From Flammeovirga pacifica (GTDB lineage: Bacteria > Bacteroidota > Bacteroidia > Cytophagales > Flammeovirgaceae): a DNA stretch of 64,000 nt. The translations under genes were made by a program, and so were the position numbers. The notes under the pieces are model-generated. The model saw nothing but the letters and a program-made list of their open reading frames with translations. It searched no databases and was not told where the DNA came from. The stretch is from positions 759,756-823,755 of the forward strand of contig NZ_JRYR02000002.1 of the NCBI RefSeq assembly GCF_000807855.2, given 5' to 3'. Of this stretch, positions 1 to 9,232 are shown piece after piece (the stretch's first letter is position 1; each line of letters opens with the position of its first letter).

Positions 1-1476
1 CAATTGCTCATTTTTTGAATCACCCAACTTATGGGCCACCTGAGCAATCGTCCAATCATAATAATTTTGTTCTGTTGTTTTTGAGACTGATGAGCCAATT
101 TCACCAGGAACATAATAGAACTTCAGGTAATCATCCATCCCATTGACATCATAATTTGGAGAATGTTTTCCTAAGTAATTTGAAGCCGACAACATGGTCT
201 GATAGGCTTCTTGCTGATTAATTCCCGGAATATCTTTTAATATAGCATCCGCTATCGGAGACACTGTATTGTACCCTATCATACAAATATTATCATGCCC
301 TACAGCTTCCCAAATAGGTAACTCAACATCAGATACCGTTTTACGAGAGACTAATGAATTGACAAACTCTGCTGTTTTTTCCTTTTCAATTATTGTAAAT
401 AAAGGATGTAGTGCTCTAAACGTATCCCATGTAGAATAATTACTGTATTGTGGGTAATCAGTATGGTATTTTTTACCCTCCACTACAAAATTACCGTCAA
501 CATCAGAAAGAAGGTTCGGAGAGATAAAAGAATGATACATACCCGTCATGAATACTACTTTATCATCTTCATCAATCGTTTCGATTTCAATTTTATTTAA
601 CTTCTCTCTCCATGCATTTTGTGCAGCCACCAAAGCCTGATCAAAAGATGTTGTTTTAGCTTCTGCATCAAAGTTCTTTTTAGCACCTTCGAAACTCACA
701 TTGGAGATGGCAACTTTTAATTCTAATTGTTCATCACTTTTCACATCAAAAGTAACAACCGCTTTAGCTCTTTCCTCTTCAAATTTAGAAATCCCCTTTT
801 TGGGTTGATCCTCATTGGTAATTAAATATTGATTGAAAGGTTTAGAAAATTCTGCGTAAAAATAAACTGTTCTTTTGCCTGCTTCTCCATTCGCTTTTTT
901 ATACCCTCTAATTGCATTGTCTCCAATAATTTCTACACTTGTACCGAAAATGGTTTCCATTAGGTGATGTGTAGGATCAAAAACAACATTTGCTTCACCA
1001 GAATTGTGAAAAGTATATTTATGAAAACCTACTCTCGGAGAAGCTGTTAATTCAACATCAATATTATCATCTAAAAGAGTCACTGAATAATATCCTGCTT
1101 TAGCGTCTTCTTTATCGTGAGAAAATCGAGACCTGTACCCTGTTTCTGGTGCCTCTTCTGTTCCTGAATTAGTAGTAGGATCACCCATAGTTGGCATCAC
1201 TAAAATATCTCCCAAACCAGCTAACCCTGCCCCACTAAAATGTGTATGAGCAAAACCTTTGATAATCTGATCAGAATAATGATATCCTGAACACCAATTC
1301 CAATTTTTAAATTCGTTACTAGGACTTAATTGCACCATACCAAATGGCGTTGTTGCTCCTGGAAAAGTATGACCAATACCATTTGTACCAATCATTGGAT
1401 CAACATAATCTATATTTTCTTTCTTATTACACCCTAAAATTAGAAGCATTAATAAGATGGTAATGTAATGTTTCAT
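1..1476 (-). CDS. GH92 alpha-mannosidase, lipoprotein (3' end cut by window edge)
   Basis: N-terminal two thirds of a glycoside hydrolase family 92 exo-alpha-mannosidase; the reading frame runs off base 1. Translation starts at the ATG complementary to 1474-1476 and gives a short hydrophobic signal ending in a lipobox (LLILGC), so the enzyme should be a lipoprotein facing the periplasm or outer surface. Typical GH92 N-terminal motifs follow: IDYVDPMIGTNG, HTFPGATTPFGMVQLSP, WCSGYHYSD, GFAHTHFSGAG, GDILVMPT. GH92 enzymes are calcium-dependent inverting mannosidases; the catalytic acid and base lie in the C-terminal half outside the window, so linkage specificity cannot be judged. The closest visible relative is the next gene (1674-3941), which shares the same motif order, so the two look like a tandem duplication. 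Confidence 0.93.
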   Translation of the reverse strand, partial: MKHYITILLMLLILGCNKKENIDYVDPMIGTNGIGHTFPGATTPFGMVQLSPSNEFKNWNWCSGYHYSDQIIKGFAHTHFSGAGLAGLGDILVMPTMGDPTTNSGTEEAPETGYRSRFSHDKEDAKAGYYSVTLLDDNIDVELTASPRVGFHKYTFHNSGEANVVFDPTHHLMETIFGTSVEIIGDNAIRGYKKANGEAGKRTVYFYAEFSKPFNQYLITNEDQPKKGISKFEEERAKAVVTFDVKSDEQLELKVAISNVSFEGAKKNFDAEAKTTSFDQALVAAQNAWREKLNKIEIETIDEDDKVVFMTGMYHSFISPNLLSDVDGNFVVEGKKYHTDYPQYSNYSTWDTFRALHPLFTIIEKEKTAEFVNSLVSRKTVSDVELPIWEAVGHDNICMIGYNTVSPIADAILKDIPGINQQEAYQTMLSASNYLGKHSPNYDVNGMDDYLKFYYVPGEIGSSVSKTTEQNYYDWTIAQVAHKLGDSKNEQL

Positions 1477-1625
1477 TTTACTTTATTATTTGATAATTGT
1501 GTTTATTAGGTAGTTTTCTTCTTACTAGGAAGAGGATGAATAAATGGGTAAAAAAGTATAATAGAATGTCTTAAGTTGTTTTTTTGTAATTCTATAAGAC
1601 ATAGTGATAAACAGTGCTATATAAT

Positions 1626-1660
1626 AAAAGGTTACCTCATTTATGATGAGATAACCTTTT
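1626..1660 (-). terminator. Rho-independent-type hairpin after the second GH92 gene
   Basis: A near-perfect inverted repeat (AAAGGTTACCTCAT and its complement) with a short loop lies just past the stop of the minus-strand GH92 gene at 1674. The rest of the 1477-1673 gap holds no gene that I can see; the promoter of the upstream-truncated GH92 must lie there, but no clear consensus is visible. Confidence 0.65.
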
Positions 1661-1673
1661 GATTTACATTCAA

Positions 1674-3941
1674 TTATTTCAATAAATTTTCAGGATTTGC
1701 ACCCCATGATTTATTAGGTTGATCACCCATCACAAAATGTAATACGCCTCCAATATTAATAGCGTCTTGCGTAATAAATGGATCTGTTAAGGCTTTACCA
1801 TTTAAAGTTACAGATTGCACATAAATGTTTTTCTCTGATTGATTCTCAGCCACTACTTTTAAAGCATTACCATTGGCTAATTTCATTGTTACTTCCTCAA
1901 ATAATGGTGAACCGATCACATATTTCTGATCTCCCGGACATACTGGATAGAAGCCCATTGCTGAGAATATATACCAAGCAGACATCTGACCACAATCTTC
2001 ATTATTGATCATACCATCTGGCTTATCAGAATACATTTCATCCATCAAACGACGAACCATTGCTTGAGACTTCCAAGGTTGTCCAACATAATTGTATAAA
2101 TATGGATTGGCATGTCCTGGCTCATCACCATGTGCATAACCTCCTACAAAACCAGAGATGTCTACATGTTCTTCACCTTGCATGTTTAGCTCTTCAGTAA
2201 ACAACTTATCCAAATCTTTTTGGAAAGCCGTCTGACCACCTTTCAACTCGATGAAATCTTTCATAGCATGAGGCACAAAATATTCATACGCCCATAAATT
2301 ACCTGAAATCCAATGCTTTTGAAGTGGTTCCCATTGATCTGTTTCAATATCACCAAACCATTCTCCGTTGGCTTTTTTAGGCCAGAACATATTTCTTTCT
2401 GGATGGAAAAGATTTTTATAATTCTCAGAGCGTTTCATGTACTCTTTGTATTTCTTCTCATCACCCTGCTTTTTGGCCAATTGAGCAATCACCCAATCTT
2501 CATAAGCATACTCTAACGTTTTCGAAACGTTTTTCGGAATTTCGGCAGGTACATAACCAAGTTTGATATACTCGTCTAAACCACCATCTCCATCTGAACT
2601 AGAGATTTTGTTGGTATGCGCAATATCGTCCATAGCAGCTAAAGCTACTTTTTCATCAATATTCCCCGTTTTCTTGATGATAGCATCATATATTACTGGA
2701 ACAGATGGGTAACCAATCATACAAGTATTGTCTACACCACACAATTCCCAAAGTGGTAAATGATCATTTGCATCACTATATCTGCTGATTAGAGAATTCG
2801 CAAAATCAGTAGAATAATTCGGTGCTAAGAAACTAATAAGTGGTTTTGTTGCTCTAAAGGTATCCCATACAGAGAAAGAAGAATAGTTTGTGAAGCCATC
2901 TGCTTTCATTGTCTTTCCTAAAGCAACATATTGTCCATCAACATCCATAGATAAATTTGGAGCAATAAAGTTATGATAAACTCCTGTATAGAAAATTTTC
3001 TTTTGTTCTTCTGTTCCACCTTTCACCTCAAATTTATTCAAGACTTCAGACCATTCTGTCTGTGCATTGGCTAAAGCTTGATCAAATGATTGCTTTCCTT
3101 CAGAAGCTAAATTTTTTCTAGCACCCTCTAATGATACAGCAGAGATAGCAACTTTCATTTCAATTTGCTCACCTTCAACTGTTTTAAAGTTAGCAACACC
3201 AATTACATTTTTTCCTTCAGCAGTTGACGTTTTTGTCGCTTTTTGATCTTTAAATACTTGGAACGAATCAAAAGGTCTAGATAACTCTGCTACGAAATAC
3301 ACATAACGATTACCACCCCAACCGTTAGATTGGCAAAATCCTTCAATTTCTGTAGGAGAAACAACGTTGACTGAAGTATTCAATACTTGCTCAAATATCT
3401 TATTCGAAGGATCAAAGATGATATGTGATTCCATCGACTCAGGAAAAGTATACTTATGAAAACCTACACGTTTCCCTGTAGTGAGCTCTACATTAATATC
3501 GTAATCTTGTAATTTCACTTGATAGTACCCCGGAGTAGCTGTTTCCTCTTCATGAGAAAACCTTGATCTCCACCCTTCATCAGGGTTTTGTTTCGACCCT
3601 GCCTGAGGTTTAATCTCTCCTGTTGTAGGCATCACAGCAATATCACCTAAACCAGACCAACCCGTACCGCTCAAATGGGTATGGCTAAAGCCTTTTAAAT
3701 TGGTATCTGAATAATGATAACCTGCACACCAATTCCATCCAGTATTATCACCATCAGGTGATAATTGAATCATTGAAAATGGTGTCGTTGCACCAGGGAA
3801 AGTATGGACAATCCCTCCAGTTCCAATAAATGGATCTACATAATCTATGGCTTCTTTAGCTGAGGTTGTTTGTGTTGGTTTTTCTTGACATCCGATGAAT
3901 AAAACGGATAAAATTCCAACAATATATTTTAGATTTTTCAT
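1674..3941 (-). CDS. GH92 alpha-mannosidase, lipoprotein
   Basis: Full-length GH92 exo-alpha-mannosidase (755 aa, the usual family length). Residues 1-18 form a lipoprotein signal (LFIGC), so the protein is exported and lipid anchored. GH92 motifs run in order: YVDPFIGTGG (about 34-43), FPGATTPFSMIQLSPDG, WCAGYHYSD, SHTHLSGTG in the N-terminal beta-sandwich, then the (alpha/alpha)6 domain with YSSFSVWDTFRATKPL, GDEPGHANPYLYN and NNEDCGQMSAWYIFSAMGF. The last motif carries the general-base region; here the usual NDDCG reads NEDCG, a conservative change of the first Asp, while the following Asp is kept. Catalysis removes terminal mannose with inversion and needs calcium. It is the middle gene of three tandem GH92 genes and resembles the first. 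Confidence 0.95.
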   Translation of the reverse strand: MKNLKYIVGILSVLFIGCQEKPTQTTSAKEAIDYVDPFIGTGGIVHTFPGATTPFSMIQLSPDGDNTGWNWCAGYHYSDTNLKGFSHTHLSGTGWSGLGDIAVMPTTGEIKPQAGSKQNPDEGWRSRFSHEEETATPGYYQVKLQDYDINVELTTGKRVGFHKYTFPESMESHIIFDPSNKIFEQVLNTSVNVVSPTEIEGFCQSNGWGGNRYVYFVAELSRPFDSFQVFKDQKATKTSTAEGKNVIGVANFKTVEGEQIEMKVAISAVSLEGARKNLASEGKQSFDQALANAQTEWSEVLNKFEVKGGTEEQKKIFYTGVYHNFIAPNLSMDVDGQYVALGKTMKADGFTNYSSFSVWDTFRATKPLISFLAPNYSTDFANSLISRYSDANDHLPLWELCGVDNTCMIGYPSVPVIYDAIIKKTGNIDEKVALAAMDDIAHTNKISSSDGDGGLDEYIKLGYVPAEIPKNVSKTLEYAYEDWVIAQLAKKQGDEKKYKEYMKRSENYKNLFHPERNMFWPKKANGEWFGDIETDQWEPLQKHWISGNLWAYEYFVPHAMKDFIELKGGQTAFQKDLDKLFTEELNMQGEEHVDISGFVGGYAHGDEPGHANPYLYNYVGQPWKSQAMVRRLMDEMYSDKPDGMINNEDCGQMSAWYIFSAMGFYPVCPGDQKYVIGSPLFEEVTMKLANGNALKVVAENQSEKNIYVQSVTLNGKALTDPFITQDAINIGGVLHFVMGDQPNKSWGANPENLLK

Positions 3942-3979
3942 GATGTTTTTTGTCTTTGTTCGAAAGGCTTGTTCATCAT

Positions 3980-4015
3980 TTCACGTACAAAAGTTTGATT
4001 ACTTATGTACGTGAA
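3980..4015. repeat. 9-bp inverted repeat upstream of the second GH92 gene
   Basis: TTCACGTAC (3980-3988) and its exact complement GTACGTGAA (4007-4015) flank an 18-base spacer, 39 bases upstream of the GH92 start at 3941 and just past the stop of the next GH92. There is no U-run in either direction, so an operator or mRNA-processing hairpin is more likely than a terminator. The role is inferred only. Confidence 0.4.
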
Positions 4016-4032
4016 TTGAGTATGCTTATAAA

Positions 4033-6282
4033 TTAGTAAGTCACGATTTCTAGTGTCTTAGCTGACACTAAATCTTTATGAGAGATGAAATACCCTTTAT
4101 GTGTTTTTCCATCTACTTTAATCGCTTTTATTTTATTGGTCTTACCACCTGTTTTCTTAATCACCAATTGATCATTGTTCCAGAATTTTTTATCTAGGTG
4201 AATTGTTACTTCATCAAATTCTGGGACTGTAATCGTGTATTGAGGCACTGCAGGAGCATCTGGATAAATTCCCATCATAGAAAATACCACCCAAGCAGAC
4301 ATAGTACCTGTATCATCATTACCTGCTATACCGTCAGGTTGATTTGTAAAGTATTTCTTTCTTAGCTCGTGTACTTTTTCTGTGGCTTTGTGCTCTTGCC
4401 CTTTGATATAATTATAAATAAAAGGATAATTCATATCCGGTTCATTTGCCATATCAAATTGATCCTTTTCAAAGATTTCATCTAAACGATTGACAAAAGC
4501 TTTCTTACCGCCAAATGATTTAATTAAACCTGGGATATCTTGAGCTACCATTAAATTGTATTGGTAGGCATTCCCTTCAGCATAACCTACAGTATGTTCA
4601 AAATTAGCACCTGATAAAGGATTAAAATCAGCATACCATTTACCATCTGCGTGTCTTGGTCTTAAGAATTTTGTTTCTGGATCGACTAATTTTTTATAAC
4701 CATTCGCTCTATTGGTGAACTCTTTATAAATTTCATCTTTACCTAATGATTTAGCAAACTGTGCAATACCAAAATCTGCCACATAATATTCTTGAGAAGT
4801 CGATACCGATGCCCAAAGTTTACCTTCAAGCTCTTCATCTACTGCTACATAACCATTCTCGATATAAGACTCGATACTTGGTCTAAAAGGATTACCACTT
4901 TCTACAGGGTAAGCCGATTTCATGATTGCTTCAAAAGCTTTATTTTCATCAAATTGATTTAATCCTCTTAAATAAGTGTCTGCAACAACTATAGCTGCTG
5001 GATCACCTACCATAGTAAAAGTTTCTGTTCCATTTAATTCCCATTTTGGTAACCATCCCGTCTCATCATAAATATCCAACATAGTATTGACCATATTTAA
5101 TTGCTGCTCAGGATAAGCCAATGTCATTAATTGGTGAAGGTTTCTATAAGTATCCCATAATGAAAATACTGTATAGCGATCTCCGTCTGTATGTCTAGTT
5201 TTTCTTGTTTTTGCTTCTGGATATTCACCATTAACATCACTCATAATGTTAGGGTGAATCATTGTATGATATAAAGCTGTATAGAAAACTGTTTTTTCAT
5301 CTTCTGTTCCACCTTCTACTTGAATCGTCGATAAAACATCATTCCAGTTATCTTTTGCTCTTTTTGCTACCTCATCAAATGAGATATTGGCTACTTCAGC
5401 ATCTAGATTTTTTCTTGCATTTTCGATACTCACATAAGAGATACCTACTTTAACCTCTACCTCTGTAGGTTCTGCAAAATCATAAGAGAAGATCGTTCCT
5501 AAAGAATCACCAATAATTGGGTAATAAGCATCTTCAATTATTCTTTGTTGACCATTATACGCTTCCATCCAAGCGGCTTCTGGTCCTTCATTTAATTTAT
5601 GTTGTTGCCAAACTGCCGTTTGATCCGCTTTCTTGTTTACTTTCATCACAAAGTAAACAGGATAAACTGTTTTAGGATTATTATAACAGAATGAACCTAC
5701 CATTCTCATCCCTTCAATTTCTTGATTATTGACTACTTTTACCATAGCACCACTCTCATTAGAAAGTGCCTGACCTAGATTCAATAAAAGATTGGCTTTA
5801 CCTGCTGGAAAAGAGAATTTTGAGATACCTGCTCTTTGTGTGGCTGTCACTTTAGCATCTACATCATATTTATCAATATGTGCTTCATATAGTCCAGCCT
5901 GTGCCTTTTGATCTGAAAGTGATGACCCATATTCCATAGGATGAATATTTACATCTCCTGTAGTTGGCATCACAATCACCGCACCCAAATCAGGACATCC
6001 CACACCACTTAAATTTACATGAGAGAATCCTGTAAAAAAGGTATTGGTATACTCATAGACTTGAGATAACCAACCGCTATCTTTTTCAAAAGAAGTTTCA
6101 CCTCCAGAGGTGTTAAATGGAACTACTGATACCATTCCTCTTGGAGCAATAGCTCCTGGGTTAGTGGCTCCATAATTTGTTGTCCCAATAAATGGGTTGA
6201 CATAATTTGTATAGTCTTGTGCAGATACAATCGATGATATCAAACAAGCAATCGCTATAGAGTAGAATTTCCTCAAGTTCAT
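4033..6282 (-). CDS. GH92 alpha-mannosidase, secreted
   Basis: Full-length GH92 mannosidase of 749 aa with a cleavable signal peptide (residues 1-21, ending SIVSAQ) rather than a lipobox, so it is exported to the periplasm or beyond. Family motifs: NYVNPFIGTTN, NPGAIAPRGMVSVVPFN, GFSHVNLSGVGCPDLGAVIVMPT, TVFSLWDTYRNLHQL, ANEPDMNYPFIYNYI and GNDDTGTMSAWVVFSMMGIYP. The catalytic region is canonical (GNDD), but the NEPDMNYP segment differs from the DEPGHANP of its neighbour at 1674. That segment lies in the part of GH92 linked to substrate recognition, so a different linkage preference is likely (inference). The gene is preceded by a Bacteroidota-type promoter and is probably first in a GH92 transcript running left. 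Confidence 0.94.
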   Translation of the reverse strand: MNLRKFYSIAIACLISSIVSAQDYTNYVNPFIGTTNYGATNPGAIAPRGMVSVVPFNTSGGETSFEKDSGWLSQVYEYTNTFFTGFSHVNLSGVGCPDLGAVIVMPTTGDVNIHPMEYGSSLSDQKAQAGLYEAHIDKYDVDAKVTATQRAGISKFSFPAGKANLLLNLGQALSNESGAMVKVVNNQEIEGMRMVGSFCYNNPKTVYPVYFVMKVNKKADQTAVWQQHKLNEGPEAAWMEAYNGQQRIIEDAYYPIIGDSLGTIFSYDFAEPTEVEVKVGISYVSIENARKNLDAEVANISFDEVAKRAKDNWNDVLSTIQVEGGTEDEKTVFYTALYHTMIHPNIMSDVNGEYPEAKTRKTRHTDGDRYTVFSLWDTYRNLHQLMTLAYPEQQLNMVNTMLDIYDETGWLPKWELNGTETFTMVGDPAAIVVADTYLRGLNQFDENKAFEAIMKSAYPVESGNPFRPSIESYIENGYVAVDEELEGKLWASVSTSQEYYVADFGIAQFAKSLGKDEIYKEFTNRANGYKKLVDPETKFLRPRHADGKWYADFNPLSGANFEHTVGYAEGNAYQYNLMVAQDIPGLIKSFGGKKAFVNRLDEIFEKDQFDMANEPDMNYPFIYNYIKGQEHKATEKVHELRKKYFTNQPDGIAGNDDTGTMSAWVVFSMMGIYPDAPAVPQYTITVPEFDEVTIHLDKKFWNNDQLVIKKTGGKTNKIKAIKVDGKTHKGYFISHKDLVSAKTLEIVTY

Positions 6283-6366
6283 TTCTATTTAATTTTCAAT
6301 CGGTTACGGTAGTAGTACTTAATTTCGTATTTATGTCGGGCAATAAGGGTAAAACCCTCACTTAAT

Positions 6367-6396
6367 CAAAGTTACTTAACATCTATTTGCGTGAAA
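6367..6396 (-). promoter_or_regulatory. Candidate Bacteroidota promoter for the GH92 gene at 4033-6282
   Basis: On the minus strand a perfect TAnnTTTG (-7 element, TAACTTTG, complement of 6367-6374) is preceded 18 bases upstream by TTTC, one base off the TTTG -33 element. It sits about 85 bases before the start codon at 6282. The match is to the consensus only. Confidence 0.45.
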
Positions 6397-6477
6397 AAAA
6401 CTTAAATCATATTTACAAATTTAAATAGTTTAACATTGAACTAATTACGAGCTTTATATAGACTTCAAAAAACAAAA

Positions 6478-6516
6478 AAACTCAGGAACTGTTCTAACAA
6501 ACAATCCCTGAGTTTT
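6478..6516 (-). terminator. Hairpin terminator after the QorB-like gene
   Basis: AAACTCAGG pairs with CCTGAGTTT (6507 onward), flanked by runs of A and T on both sides, directly after the minus-strand stop at 6541. The symmetry would allow termination in both directions. Confidence 0.6.
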
Positions 6517-6540
6517 TTATAATACTAAATAGATATTATT

Positions 6541-7383
6541 CTATTTCATTAATGAAATTAATTCATCAATATTTTTATGCGGTCTTCCTGTAACTTCCTC
6601 ATAATGTGAATCCCCACTAAATACACCTGACTTAATTCCTTCGTAAATACCACCAATAACAGATCCTATAAAATCTCCTAATGCTTTCTTTCTTAATTCT
6701 GTATATTCTTGTACACCTATAGATGTATAAGTCATATTTGTATTGTAAGCCTTATTCAAAGCTTCCACTAATTCTTGTTGTGTGATAGCTGTACCAAAAA
6801 GGTTGACTGTTCTACCGTTCATCTCTTCTTTAATAGCCAAATTAAAATAGGCTGCTGCCAATTCTGGTCGTGAAGTATACCCACATTTCCCTTCTCCTGC
6901 TGAATTGATGATTCCTCCTTCTTTAATATAGGTTTCGATATATTCGACATCTGGTTCTAGGTATATACCATTTCTTCCTATGGCCCATTGCATACCAGAT
7001 TGCTTAATATCCTCTTCCGTTTGTCGGTTACTTGCTACCACTGGACTAAACCCATTTCCTTTTTCGGCACCCATAATACTTGTATAAACAATCTTGCTTA
7101 CTCCATTTTCTACAGCTGCTTCAATCACATTTCTATGTTGTTGAATACGTTTATCGGGGTGGTCCATTCCAGAAATGAGAATTAAAATGTCAACTCCTTT
7201 TAACGCTTCAAGAAATTGTTCTTTACTATTGTAATCTCCTTTCCTGATTTCTACATCAAGGAAAGCGGCTTTTTCTGGTGTTCTAGCAATGCCAATAATA
7301 TTGGAATTATCAGTGACTGATTTAAGATGTTTGATAATAGTTGAACCAAGGTTACCACTTGCTGTTGTTATTGCAAATTTCAT
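6541..7383 (-). CDS. NmrA/QorB-like NAD(P)-binding oxidoreductase
   Basis: 280-aa atypical short-chain dehydrogenase of the NmrA/QorB type. The N-terminus has a Rossmann strand with a glycine-rich loop (TTASGNLGSTIIKHL, about residues 6-20), followed by the second-strand basic residue (ARTPEKA) and the ILISGMDHPDKRIQQH and YTSIMGAEKG segments typical of the family. Members reduce quinones with NADPH or act as redox-sensing regulators; which applies here cannot be told from sequence. It has no signal peptide and is cytoplasmic. It stands alone between two terminators, so it is a single-gene unit unrelated in function to the glycosidases around it. Confidence 0.8.
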   Translation of the reverse strand: MKFAITTASGNLGSTIIKHLKSVTDNSNIIGIARTPEKAAFLDVEIRKGDYNSKEQFLEALKGVDILILISGMDHPDKRIQQHRNVIEAAVENGVSKIVYTSIMGAEKGNGFSPVVASNRQTEEDIKQSGMQWAIGRNGIYLEPDVEYIETYIKEGGIINSAGEGKCGYTSRPELAAAYFNLAIKEEMNGRTVNLFGTAITQQELVEALNKAYNTNMTYTSIGVQEYTELRKKALGDFIGSVIGGIYEGIKSGVFSGDSHYEEVTGRPHKNIDELISLMK

Positions 7384-7513
7384 TTGAGTTATTATTTAAT
7401 TTTTGACTATTTAAGTTACTCAAAATAATTCAAAACTTCATTTAATGAATAGCGAAATACAATACAGAAACCCTAAAAATGATTGGAATAAAATCACAAA
7501 AAAACGTAATAAA

Positions 7514-7557
7514 AAACTATTCAGAGTGATAGTCGCATTTATCACCCTGAACAGTTT
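7514..7557 (-). terminator. Terminator hairpin after the GH117 gene
   Basis: Two 18-base arms (7514-7531 and 7540-7557) pair with two mismatches around an 8-base loop, next to the minus-strand stop at 7568, and a T-run follows on the minus strand. Confidence 0.6.
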
Positions 7558-7567
7558 AGAAAGCTCT

Positions 7568-9091
7568 TTAGTTTTTTAGAAAACTAGATTTATAGAACTC
7601 ATTCGTATTTTGATTTATCAATGAGAAAAAGTATAAACCTGAAGATAAATTTGAAACATTTACTTTTGGTCTATTGGCATTAAAAAGATTTTGTTTTACA
7701 ACTTGTCCTACTATTGATCTTATTTCATAATTATAAATCCCAGCGACTAAACCTTTAAAATACAAATCATTATTTACTGGATTAGGATATATATTAAAGT
7801 TAGAATAGGACGTATTATTTGTAGATGTTGGCGTTTCGCTTTCCCCTGGAGTATCAGGTGTGTTAGGCTCTTCTGGTTCTTCCGGCTCTTCGGGTGTTTC
7901 TGGTTCTTCAGGTTCAACAGGTGTTTCATCTGTTAAAATGATTCCTTCATTGTCTGCATCATCTACCATTACCGTTTTATCTTTGTTTTCAAATCTTCGT
8001 AGGTACATCCAAAATTTACCCTGAGAACGAGTTAATGTATGGCATATTCCCCATGAAACACCTGTAACTGGAGATTTATCCACTGTAACTGGTCTATATA
8101 AACCAGCTGCTTCTGGATATTCAGAACTATAATCTTGAAGTACAAAATCGTTTACTTTTCCTTTGATTTCAAAGTTCACACCGTCTGCAGCATACTGAAT
8201 TGTACCGTACTCTGGTCCGTCTTGATGTAACATTAATGCAATTCCATCCTCAGCATTCCAAACACAAACTTCATGTCCTGTATTAGTGATAGGGTTTTGC
8301 GGTGATTTTACGTAAGGACCTGTTGGATTATCTGCTATAGCTACCCCCCATTTCACTTGTTTGTTTAAACCCCATACACCCACTCCACAAACGGGTTCGT
8401 CTGATCCTTCGCCTTTGTAATACAAATAAAACTTACCGTTAAAATGAAGAATACAAGGATCGTGAACTGCATTATCATCAAAGAAAGGGCCGTCATGATC
8501 TGTTGTCGGGGCTATTAACGGTTCAGGTACTTTTGTCCAAGGACCGTCTGGCGAATCAGAGTAAGCCATTGCAATCGTATTTTTATCATATATTCCTTCT
8601 AAATCTTCGGCTGCTTGATATACCAAGTAGAATTTCTTCTCATGATAAAAAATTTCGGTTGTAAAAGCGGAACGATGATCAAAAGATCCTTCTGGTCCTC
8701 TTGCTACAGCAACACCTTTTTCTTCCCAAGTCCATCCATCTGTTGATGTAGCATAATATAAATCATTATAATCCCAAGGTGCTTTTTTACCCGGTGCATC
8801 TGTAAGACTGTAAGAATACCATACATAATATTTCCCTTCTACTTTAATAACAGAACTTGGATCGCGTCTTATGTAGTTTACATTTGGCGCTAAATCACCT
8901 TTTAAATTTGACCTTTTAAAAGCAATATTCCATTCGGGGTTATTCGGTATTGACACATCACAATTACCATTTTTAGCATATTCTTCCAAACGTAAAGTCG
9001 CACTACTTTTTGTACTCGAGGTCTTCTTATTCTGAGCCATAGAAATATGGCTTATCAAAAAGATAAAAAATATAAGTTGTAATAATTTCAT
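7568..9091 (-). CDS. GH117-type anhydro-galactosidase with T9SS sorting domain
   Basis: 507-aa secreted five-bladed beta-propeller glycosidase most like family GH117 (alpha-1,3-(3,6-anhydro)-L-galactosidase, the agar enzyme that splits neoagarobiose). Family landmarks: IRRDPSSVIKVEGKYYVWYS (about 74-93), WDYNDLYYATSTDGWTWEE, SAFTTEIFYHEKKFYLVYQ, HDPCILHFNGKFYLYYKGE and NPITNTGHEVCVW followed by DGPEYGTIQYAADGVNFEI. The His of the TGHEV motif and the Glu of the DGPE motif match known GH117 active-site residues. An N-terminal signal peptide is followed, after the propeller, by a Pro/Glu-rich linker (about 390-425) and a type IX secretion sorting domain (NFNIYPNPVNNDLYF to the C-terminus), so the enzyme is sent to the cell surface or medium. 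It is odd beside alpha-mannosidases. Substrate is inferred from family only. Confidence 0.82.
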   Translation of the reverse strand: MKLLQLIFFIFLISHISMAQNKKTSSTKSSATLRLEEYAKNGNCDVSIPNNPEWNIAFKRSNLKGDLAPNVNYIRRDPSSVIKVEGKYYVWYSYSLTDAPGKKAPWDYNDLYYATSTDGWTWEEKGVAVARGPEGSFDHRSAFTTEIFYHEKKFYLVYQAAEDLEGIYDKNTIAMAYSDSPDGPWTKVPEPLIAPTTDHDGPFFDDNAVHDPCILHFNGKFYLYYKGEGSDEPVCGVGVWGLNKQVKWGVAIADNPTGPYVKSPQNPITNTGHEVCVWNAEDGIALMLHQDGPEYGTIQYAADGVNFEIKGKVNDFVLQDYSSEYPEAAGLYRPVTVDKSPVTGVSWGICHTLTRSQGKFWMYLRRFENKDKTVMVDDADNEGIILTDETPVEPEEPETPEEPEEPEEPNTPDTPGESETPTSTNNTSYSNFNIYPNPVNNDLYFKGLVAGIYNYEIRSIVGQVVKQNLFNANRPKVNVSNLSSGLYFFSLINQNTNEFYKSSFLKN

Positions 9092-9232
9092 TCTTCAAAA
9101 AAGTTAAGTAAGTCGTGTAGTTTTATAAAAAAATAAAAACAAAATTAATCAATTATTTAACGGTATATATAATGTATTTTACCCCTAAACTGATTCATTT
9201 TGCTTTTTAAGAATATTCGAAGGTCCTATACC

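Noticed and set aside
1778-5453. Plus-strand frames of 60-80 residues inside the GH92 genes
   Set aside because: They lie antisense to strongly conserved GH92 coding sequence and have no family resemblance, so they are shadows.
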